64,000 nucleotides of DNA from the NCBI GenBank assembly GCA_030248135.1, contig JASANC010001224.1, positions 23,322 to 87,321 of the forward strand. The letters run 5' to 3'. The notes below the pieces were generated by a model, which was not told where the DNA came from, did no database searches, and was given only the letters and a program-made list of their open reading frames with translations. The stretch is from Theristus sp. LFF4_11. Lineage: Eukaryota > Nematoda > Chromadorea > Monhysterida > Xyalidae. Shown here in pieces: positions 56,118 to 64,000 of the stretch (its first letter is position 1; each line of letters starts with the position of its first letter). The position numbers were made by a program, and so were the translations under genes.

Positions 56118-59100
56118 ATGACAGAAAACCTAGTTTTTCTCTATTCTTGCCTTCGCGAGCTGTATCTTTGAATTTGCCGCGCACTGTCGCAGGACCACTC
56201 GTGGGCACCGACAGTGTCTACCGTGTTCAAAGTGTTGGTCTCGTTGCGACTGTCCAGCGCGCTCTGGAGCCCGATCTCGGACTGTGACGAGGTCTACAAC
56301 TATTGGGAGCCGCTGCACTTGTTCCTCTATCGTAGCGGCTTTCAGACGTGGGAGTACTCGCCCGACTATGCGATACGGTCAGTGGTGGTTTTTTTGCTGC
56401 TGTTTTTTTTGGGTGGGGTGACAATTTTTTCGTCACTTCTTTCAGTTTTGTGCTTTGGTTGGCTGAATGATTACAATTTTTGCTTTTTGTTTTGCGATTC
56501 TAAATGCGCGCACAGAGATCGAGGCAGTTTCATGCGTCATTCATGAATCAGAGAGTATTCGGTGATGCGTAGCTATGTCTTAACACAGTTCCGCACCAGT
56601 AAATGCTGCTTATTCATGAACGCCGCTCGATTGTCGATGTCAATGCGTGCAAACGATCACAGCCGTGTGATTGTCTCCAACGGGAACTGGCGCCAAGCAC
56701 GCGGCGTCGCGTTTGTTTCCAGCTCCTACCTGTACATCTGGCTGCACGCGCTGCTGGTGCGCCCGTTCCAGCTGCTGCTGCCGCACACCAAGGTCACCAC
56801 GTTCTTCTTCGTCCGCTGTGCGCTCGCGTTCCTGTCGGCCATCGCCGATCTGACGCTGTACGTGGCCGTGCGCGACCGCCTTGGAAACGCCATAGCACGC
56901 TACCAGATTGCGTTCAGTACGGTCGCTGCGGGCATGTTCGTCGCCAGTAGTGCGTTCCTGCCGAGCTCGTTCAGTATGACGCTGAATGCGCTCGCCACTG
57001 CCGCCTACCTGAAGCAACAGGTCGGCGTTGTTGTTGTTGTTGGAATTTTAGGCGATGTTTTTAGCCAGGGCTAACTCGGAGAAGCCTACAAAACGCTATT
57101 GAGGAGGGCGCCCATCGAGTTTTCTGTCATTAGTGCCATGTCATAAGTGCCAATACACCCCTCGGCGGGGCTCGATCCCCTGAGCGCACAGACAACGAGT
57201 CTAATGCACTACCAGCAGGCCACGAGGTGACTACGTGGTGCTCGGTGCTTTCCGTTTGCTGGGTGGTTGTTTTCTGTTTTGAAGTGTGTGCAATCTCTGG
57301 TGTTGTCTGTGACGACTGGGCATAATACGACTGGGCGACCTTGTCGAGCAGCGCCTTCCTGCCGAGTTCGGTCAGTATGCAGCTGAGCAGCATGCGCTCG
57401 CCACCGCTGCACATTTGAAACAACATGAGGCGAGGCGTTGGCTGCTTTGCTGAGTGCCGCCTAGTGTTGTCAAAAACAAAAAGCTCCCGAAACACCTTTC
57501 TGATGTAGCACTGTAATGATTTGCAGTGTTTCGCGTCCGTGCTGTGCACCGCGGTGTCTGCGCTGATTGGCTGGCCGTTTGCCGCAGTGCTCGGTCTACC
57601 AATCGTCGCACACATGACACTCGAGCATCCCAGACGACCGTTCCGTCTTGTCGGCTATGCTCTGGTTGCTGGGATCGCGGTTGGCGGTCAGTTTTTTGGG
57701 GGATGACCAACCGGTTTGCTTGTTTGGTCGTTCGATTCGTTTGCGAATCTGATAGCAGATAGGCACGTGAAGGGACGTGCACAAAAAAACGCAAAGCCAA
57801 CTTTTGTGGGTGGTGGGTTGGGTACAACTGTGCGCACAATACAAAAAACCGGTTGCTCACACAACAACAACGCCGGCTTTCAGGCGCCTCACTCGCATTC
57901 GACAGTCACTATTATGGGCGTGCTGTACTAGCGCCGTTAAACATCGTCCTCTACAATCTGTTCACGCCGCACGGGCCGAACTTGTACGGCACCGAGCCGT
58001 GGTCGTACTACGCGCTGAACCTGCTGCTCAACTGGAACGTCGCCGTGCCGCTGGCTGCCTGCACGCTGCCGCTGACGGCGCTCGCCTTCACGCACACGCC
58101 CGTCGGTGAGTCGGCGGTGGTTTTCTTTTTCTTTTTGTTTTGCTCGGTTCGTTTTCCTGACGCCGAAATGGTATTTTGTTGTTAGTCAGGTGTCTCTGAT
58201 TCACCAATTCAGGTGTAAAAGAACGATTTGAATCAAGTGTTTAGTCAATAATATAGACAGTGCACTAGGGTTGTTAAAAAAACAAAAATCGTCATTTTTG
58301 TTTTTTTTAAAGAAAAATTAAAAAAAAAATTTAAAAATCAAAGTTGTCTAAATCAATCAGGGAGTTCGAAGAACCACATATGATATGCAAGCGCCTCCGG
58401 AATGACTCCCGTATGGCGGCACTTTGGAGATTTTGTTTTGGTGACCTCAATTACCCCTTTTCCAAACCGTTACCATGCCTCTTCTAGTGTTTTGACCCCC
58501 AAATCGTCACTTATTGTCCCCAGCCCAAGTGAAAATACACATACCGGCTTGAAATTCGATCAAATCTGATGATGTGTCGCGACGGCAGGACACGAAACGG
58601 CAACCAGACAACGTAACGATTGCAAACGGAGCAGCTTGGACGCTCAAATTTAGATTGCGAGGCGAATCGTCAGCTTATCTGCATCGGAAATGGTAAGCCA
58701 ACCTTTGGGACGCTCAAAAACTTCATCGCAGATGTTGTATAAGCCTGAAATCAGTCGGTAAAACGGTCCAAAATCGACTGCTAAAGGTTTTACGAGGTAA
58801 TATCAAAGAAAATTTTTGTTGAACTTTCGAAAAATTGTGCCAAAATTGAGGTTTTCAGAGCATATTAGAGAAATTTTTTTCGAATTTAAAAAAAAATCGG
58901 CATTTTTGTTTTTTTTAATCACTTTAAAAAAAATTGATTTTTGTTTAACAACCCTACAGTGCACACGGCATTTAAAGCCAGTTCACATTTGTACGGCGAT
59001 TTCTAAATCGAATTTCTACTACCACCTTCGGACGGTGGCCTCCCGAGCGCCGCACCGCACCACAATGTGCCGCTTATTCCAATGATGTCCAGGGTCGAAC

Positions 59101-60948
59101 GCTTCCATACTGGCCAACTATTCTCCGGTGTTGTACGTGCACATTTCCATGCTTGCGTGGTTGCTCATCTTCGTCGTGCAGCCGCACAAAGAGGAGCGTT
59201 TCCTGTTTCCGATCTATCCGTTGATCGCGTTGTCTGCAGCGCTCTCGCTGAATGCCATCGAACGACTGGTGAACTTTGTGACGGCAAGTTGTTGTTGTTC
59301 TGCTGGATTGGCCTTTGTTTCTGTATTGTTGGGTGTTACGTGTTTTTTTTGCCTCTGCGACTCAGTGCGTTTGCAGACGGAGACAGGATATTAGTTTCAT
59401 GTTTTTTGTGTGATGTGTCCCTTGAAAATTCCCCTTGATTTTGATTATGTGCCATTCCTGTTGAAAATGACAAACCTGAATTCTGCAAGGAAACTTCTCA
59501 TAAAAAGCAATGTTCAACGCAAAAAAAACGGTTTTTTAATGAATTTTATCTTCGTTTGCAGGTGAATTGGCGTCGAACGTACGATTTGCTCGCGGTCTCA
59601 CTGACCACCGCGGTGCTGGTTGTGTTTCTCACGTTGTCTGTCTCACGCTCTGCTGCGGTGTACAGGAATTACCACGCTCCGGTGGATGTGTGAGTGCGAT
59701 TTTTGCAATATTTGAACATGTTTTTTTTGTAAATTGAGTTACTGAATGGACAATATCAGTGTGAACTGTTTTTTTTGTAATTTCAGTTTAGGTCGGTGAA
59801 ACTTTGGTAAAACATGCTTTAGGTGCGGTCACTATTGTCACTATCGATTTGTTTCAAATCATACACATATAACTGCAGAAAAAAATACATCGACCAAATC
59901 GATGATATTATGGTGCGGCGTGTGCCAGAGAAAGGAAATCAATGAAAAGGGATATCATTAAATTACCAATAAAAACAATGCGAAACATTCTTTCCAAACA
60001 AGTGCAGTTACATGCGCGCGAACGAACGTCTGTTGAATCGGGTTCGAGAGGACGCCGCACGCGGTGTACCACCGCCAGCCGAAATGAGCCTGTGCGTCGG
60101 CAAAGAGTGGCACCGCTTCCCGAGCTCCTTCTTCCTGCCGCCGCCACACTCGCTCAACGGCACCGTGGTGCACCTCAGATTCGTGAAATCCGAATTCCGC
60201 GGTCTGCTGCCGAAACCATTCGAGCCGGTTCGGTGTTTTTTTTGTATTTTGTGGTCGTGATTTTTCTTGTGCTTTCTTTCTCGCGTTGTTGTATTGTGTT
60301 GCGAGTTGCGAGTCGTATGCTTTCGAGTTCTCTGTTTTCGGGCGGAAGAGAATCGTGCTGTTCGAAACCCACTCGAGGTTTCGTTGTTTTATTTTTTGTT
60401 GGTTTGTCGCCCGCTTCCGTTTTCACGAAAAAAACCGGCGCCAAAAAACCCGCCTTTTTGTGACTGCGCGTGTGTGTGACAAACATGTGGAATAAAAAAA
60501 GAAAGTAACAGACATACACAAACTTAATTACGGAAAAACAATCAACAAACTGAATCAATAAAGCAATCAGACCTTATTGTGAACCTTTTTGAATTGAAAA
60601 CAAACAAACGAAAGCAGCCGCCTGACTTTGCAGGCGGTCAGTCTGGTGGCGCAGACTCGCCTCAGGCCGACGTCAATGAACGACGCCAACCGCGAGCAGC
60701 CGGAGCGCTACGTCGGCAGCGCCGAACGCCACTGCGACTACCTCGTTGACCTCGAGACGGCGCCCTCCGATCAGACGCCGCTCGAGCCGAACTACGCCGC
60801 CGACGCGCTCACCTGGCAGCGCGTGTTCTCGGAGCGATTCGTGCTCGCGGCGCACTCGAGTCGCTGGGCGCGCGCCTTCTTCGTGCCGGCACTCTCGGAG
60901 CACTACTGTCGCTTTGGGGCGTACACGCTGCTCGAGAGGATACGCTGA
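56118..60948 (+). CDS. ALG9: Dolichyl-phosphate-mannose mannosyltransferase ALG9 (GT22 family)
   Basis: Exons 56193-56377, 56723-57020, 57527-57686, 57884-58105, 59093-59283, 59562-59689, 60008-60227 and 60634-60948 are all phase-compatible. A tentative first exon 56118-56132 (MTENL) with a 60-base intron gives 577 residues, near the 611 of human ALG9. ALG9 adds alpha-1,2-mannoses to the lipid-linked N-glycan precursor on the luminal side of the ER. Clear family blocks: SDCDEVYNYWEPLH (acidic catalytic loop), FQTWEYSPDYAIRSY, MFVASSAFLPSSFSM, LIGWPFAAVLGLPI, YYGRAVLAPLNIVLYNLF, PHGPNLYGTEPWSYY, QPHKEERFLFPIYPL (the GT22 HKEERF motif), CVGKEWHRFPSSFFLP and the C-terminal ALG9 region. The protein is multi-pass. 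Intron 5 has a GC donor (GCAAGT at 59284). Introns hold a SINE, a hAT MITE and a decayed exon copy. Only the start exon is doubtful. Confidence 0.93.
56534..56627. mobile_element. Hairpin MITE (GGCATTCAT family), copy 4
   Basis: GCGTCATTCATGAATCAGAG ... GTAAATGCTGCTTATTCATGAACGC in ALG9, between the exons ending at 56377 and starting at 56723. Same family as 9424-9510. Confidence 0.75.
57026..57222 (-). mobile_element. tRNA-derived SINE, family 1, copy c, abutting an ALG9 donor site
   Basis: The (GTT)n representing the SINE tail starts 5 bases after the exon end at 57020. The body (CCAGGGCTAACTCGGAGAAG) and the tRNA-like head near 57222 follow on the minus strand. Nearly the same sequence as 20475-20693. 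Confidence 0.85.
57345..57428 (+). pseudogene. Decayed partial duplicate of an ALG9 exon
   Basis: AGCAGCGCCTTCCTGCCGAG ... CACATTTGAAACAACATGAG aligns with the last 84 bases of the exon ending at 57020 (AGTAGTGCGTTCCTGCCGAG ... CCTACCTGAAGCAACAG). Translation begins SSAFLPSSVSM like the true exon SSAFLPSSFSM but reaches a stop after an indel. It lies beyond the SINE in the same intron. Confidence 0.75.
58266..58956. mobile_element. hAT-type MITE, copy 2, in ALG9
   Basis: 691 bp, exact 8-bp duplication CAGTGCAC (58258-58265 and 58957-58964), tips TAGGGTTGTTAAAA and, inverted, TAGGGTTGTTAAAC. Inverse orientation to 48650-49360, in the intron between 58105 and 59093. Confidence 0.92.
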
Positions 60949-62277
60949 CATCACCGCCGTGCTGTGTGTATATCTGTCATGGCTGCGAGTGAATGCGCGC
61001 ATCCATCGCTCAAACAGTATCATGCCGCACATTTTCTGTACTCTGTACTGTTTCTTGGTTGATTGGACAATGTATTGTTTGTTGTTGCTGTTGCTTTTAC
61101 GTTGTTGATCGGCTGTTCAAATAATTATTTGAGTTTCTTGACTCCATCAAACTAATATCTTTCTCGAGATTGCCATAAGACCGAGGCCACTTACCTGCAT
61201 CTGATGTTGGCCAGGGCCGAAATGCAGAGAACCGTTTAATACAATTTGATTGGTTTACGAAAAAAATTAATTATTAATTTAATTTTTGCTTTTGTTAACA
61301 GTCTGTTTGTTCCTCACCTTATTTCCCGGATTCGTTGGTTTTTCGTCTGATGTTTCGTTTAGTACTGCACTTGTGAGAGTGCAAGAGAATCATTGTTAAA
61401 AATCGTTCTTTGTTTGTTTTGTGTGATTATGACCCTTTTCTCTCAAGGCTGTGTGTATTGAACGCATCTATGCAGCAGATTGCAGTCGAGTTTAGACTGC
61501 ATGCTGATTGGCTGATACAAACTGATTTGGATGGGACCCACTGATTTCAGCCAATCAACGTTGTTGGATTTGAATTGTCTTTGCGGAATTTTCTATTTTG
61601 CTTGTTTTTTTTTGTTTTAACTTTAAATGAGAAAACCCTGACACACTCCCACCCAGTTTTGTTTTCACGTGTTTCTTGCTCTTACTGTTTGAAGAACTAT
61701 GTTTTCCAGGTGATTGGTTGCTTTTTGAAATGCTAATGCATGCTGATTGGTGGAATACAGCAATCAGGCATATGGAAGTTTGCTTGCTTGCTAATATTTG
61801 GGTAGCTTGCTTCTGCTAGTCTTTATTGTTGCGTTTTACTCTGGACCGGAGCAGTGCAAAAAGTGTTGGACTTTTTCATTGTGCCTATACTTGCTTTTTA
61901 TTGGTTTTTGTTTTTTTGTTGTCTGTTTTGATCTTAGCTGTTGTACATTTTTTGAAGCACAAAAATCAAGTCAGATTCAACATTTTATTATTTTTTTGTA
62001 TTGTTTTCTGGTGATTATCAGATTTTAAAAATTGTCGTTTCAAAGAACTCTGTTTTTCTTTCGTTGTGACTGAAGATCGAGAGAATAAAAGTTTGAACTG
62101 CACATGTTTTAACAGTCTCGAAACGAAAGTCGAAAAAGAAGCGTTTTTCGCTGCAAAATACCTAATTGTTTGTTATTGAAGGAAATTCATGATCATATTC
62201 ACATCAGATATTTGAACAGATAAAACAGGAAAAAAAAACAATGCCGCAGTAAATAATGTCCTGTAATCACTAAACCT
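60949..62277. other. 3' flank of ALG9
   Basis: No gene seen. T-rich DNA, an inverse pair GATTGGCTGA / CAGCCAATCA at about 61506 and 61550, and AATAAA at 62084-62089. Whether the ALG9 3' untranslated region reaches that far is unknown. Confidence 0.5.
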
Positions 62278-62517
62278 TCACTGATTGACTGATTTGCGCA
62301 CAAGCCAGCCAATCAGCGACACGCCCGCAAAAGAGATGATTCGCTCCGCCTCCCCGGCCGTCGTACGAACATCTGCATTTGGCAACGAACAACAACAACA
62401 ATGACGGTAGCCAACACAACAACAGCCACATGGAGCGCCCACACGATGCGTCTGGTTGTTGTGCTCCATTGCGAACTTCATCAATGCTGCCGACCGTGTG
62501 ATCATGCCAGTAGCCAT
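62278..62517 (-). CDS. Possible 55-residue membrane protein
   Basis: Minus strand. Exons 62517-62445 and 62372-62278 join across a 72-base intron (donor GTGTGG, acceptor ATGCAG) to MATGMITRSAALMKFAMEHN ... and a C-terminal GEAERIISFAGVSLIGWLVR followed by KSVNQ and TGA. The end has a single hydrophobic segment with basic flank and the N-terminus is amphipathic, as in small mitochondrial or tail-anchored proteins. Reading straight through the putative intron gives a Cys-rich run, which favours splicing. No family is recognised. Confidence 0.35.
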   Translation of the reverse strand: MATGMITRSAALMKFAMEHNNQTHRVGAPCGCCCVGYRHCCCCSLPNADVRTTAGEAERIISFAGVSLIGWLVRKSVNQ

Positions 62518-62765
62518 TGTGCCACTCTCGAAGCAGCACGCGTACAGCTTAACACCAGCAGGGATGGATACTGAGCGCCTTCCCGGCCGGTTATATGAGC
62601 AGTCAGGTTGGTATGCTGTGTGCAGTGGGGTTACGGTAGGTATACGGTAGTGGGTGGTCTTGGCACGATATTGAACGGCGATGACTCTGGTCGCAATCGT
62701 GCCACTCTCAAATCAAAGCGTATGCAGCTTGCATCGACGGGAATGGGTACTGAGTCACCTTGTAG

Positions 62766-62880
62766 CCTTGTGGTAGCGCAGACTCTTGTCTATGCATTCG
62801 GGGGATCGAGACCCGCCGAGGGCTGTATAGGCACTTGATGTCAGAAAACTCGATGGGCATCCTACTCGATGGCGTTTCTG
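62766..62880 (+). mobile_element. tRNA-derived SINE, family 1, copy d
   Basis: CCTTGTGGTAGCGCAGACTC, GGGGGATCGAGACCCGCCGA and TAGGCACTTGATGTCAGAAA match copies a to c in order. Confidence 0.8.
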
Positions 62881-63454
62881 CCACACTTTTCGGGTGAGCT
62901 GCTGTCGCGGATTTCAAGCGGATAATCCGCGATAGTTTCCGCGCACCCTGTAGTGTTTTCCCCTTTGCGCGAATAACGTGATATTATGTGTTTGTCTGTC
63001 AAATCTGTGCACCGCGCAGAGCTCACGAAGCTTTTGGCTGTATGCAAATTCAGTGTTCTGATTCATGCCTACAAACCCGGTTGTTGTAATAAAACGTCAA
63101 TAGCAGCAAAGTTACAAACATGTAGCCATGAAGAAAAGAAGAAGCGAAAAAGAAATTTTCTGTCTAAACATCTGGCATCCCTGAACTCGCAGCCGCAATG
63201 GCAAATTCAACAGCCGAATTCCATTGAAAGAAATATCCAGTTTTCGGGAGGTGGTTCCCATTCATAAAAAGTGGCAAGTTGTCTGATTGGCATCCGAATT
63301 TGGCTACACGACTGAACAGCAGAAGCAGTCTCGTAGCAGAGAAATAAATCGACAGTTTCGGACAATACAACAATTTGCCGTACGATCAAGTCTCGTTTAA
63401 CGCTACTAAAAGAACGAGGCGCTGGGCCAGTCCCACACCGCCACAGCGGCCAGG
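62881..63454. other. Interval without recognised feature
   Basis: No gene or repeat recognised on either strand; several short frames without family motifs. Confidence 0.5.
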
Positions 63455-63940
63455 TTGAGTGGGTTGGCCACTGTCGCACAAGTTGTCGCACGTCAAAATG
63501 CGACCGCTGTCTCAACTATTAGCAAATTCGTCGCTGTGCGGACTATCCTCCCTACATCACAGCAATTCGGCAATCAGGCCGAGTCGAGCCTCGAAATCCG
63601 CCTCGATGTAAAATTCAACCCGATTTCAATAATTCTCGAACACGACCGCGCTGAAACGCCTCAGAGGCAACGGGTCGTTCGATCGTCGATAATCTCAGCA
63701 TCAAACCTGCACGTCGCAGGCACACCAATTATGATCAACACGCCACTCTGGTCAGCATCAGTGGTGGCACCCACCGCATTCATCTCGCTCAACGCCCTTC
63801 AGCCAGTCATGCACTCGGCGGCAATGAAGTTCAGCCAGTCACAGCGCACTAGGCAGCAACGCAGTTCTTCAGCCAGGCACAGAGCACTCGGCAGCAACGA
63901 AGGCAACACCTTGGGGGACACGGTGGGCGTTCGACAGTAA
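63455..63940 (+). CDS. Weak ORF near the right edge
   Basis: An open frame of 161 codons ending in TAA at 63938-63940, rich in Ala, Ser, Gln and Arg (VAQVVARQNATAVSTISKFV near the start). There is no ATG at the frame start, so an upstream exon would be needed. The last 120 bases contain a repeated GCACTCGGCAGCAACG-like motif. AATAAA at 63958-63963 fits a gene 3' end. No similarity recognised. Confidence 0.25.
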   Translation: MSGLATVAQVVARQNATAVSTISKFVAVRTILPTSQQFGNQAESSLEIRLDVKFNPISIILEHDRAETPQRQRVVRSSIISASNLHVAGTPIMINTPLWSASVVAPTAFISLNALQPVMHSAAMKFSQSQRTRQQRSSSARHRALGSNEGNTLGDTVGVRQ

Positions 63941-64000
63941 ATGATGTAGCGATCACAAATAAAACTGAACAAAACCTCAACATGAAGTCAGACACTCAAA

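Overview
This is eukaryotic, metazoan DNA. Coding exons are short and GC-rich, and they sit in AT-rich introns with GT/GC...AG borders and mostly T-rich TTTCAG acceptors. The recognisable genes are animal housekeeping or neuronal genes: a Cys-loop anion channel, CAP/SCP secreted proteins, a neuropeptide precursor, a SAMD1/KAT6-like PHD-SAM chromatin protein, mitochondrial ribosomal protein mS22 and the ER mannosyltransferase ALG9. Acceptor style and gene types would suit an ecdysozoan such as a nematode, but nothing here fixes the phylum. Exon borders below were read by eye from splice signals, reading phase and family similarity. No transcript evidence was available.

Layout on the + strand unless stated. 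166-3452: six exons of a Cys-loop anion channel, cut by the left window edge and with no M4 exon found. 3475-7242: a satellite-bearing repeat. 10545-16731: two CAP genes in tandem; the first lacks visible 3' exons. 17579-26381: a three-exon precursor for two RPAGARL-amide-like peptides, whose second intron (7.3 kb) is filled by nested palindromes and satellites. 26.4-34.9 kb: no convincing gene, several transposons and a 2.2-kb palindrome. 34993-42005: a nine-exon PHD-PHD-SAM protein. 43.1-49.4 kb: a stack of nested foldback and hAT-type elements. 49392-53777: MRPS22. 54336-55299: a small coiled-coil protein. 56118-60948: ALG9. 62278-62517: a possible 55-residue membrane protein on the minus strand. 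63455-63940: a weak ORF with a poly(A) signal.

The genes do not form one pathway. The dominant theme is non-autonomous DNA transposons. Three foldback elements have inverted arms made of short tandem repeats (a different unit in each) and exact 9-bp target duplications, as in Mutator-like elements. Two further foldback elements have the same architecture without a clean duplication. hAT-type MITEs carry exact 8-bp duplications. Several families start with TAC.GTA and have TA targets. Two tRNA-derived SINE families and 90- to 190-bp hairpin MITEs are also present. Many sit in introns or next to start codons.

The observations I consider most worth following are the neuropeptide precursor, the tandem-repeat foldback family with its apparent cargo ORF, and the two CAP gene copies that could share 3' exons.
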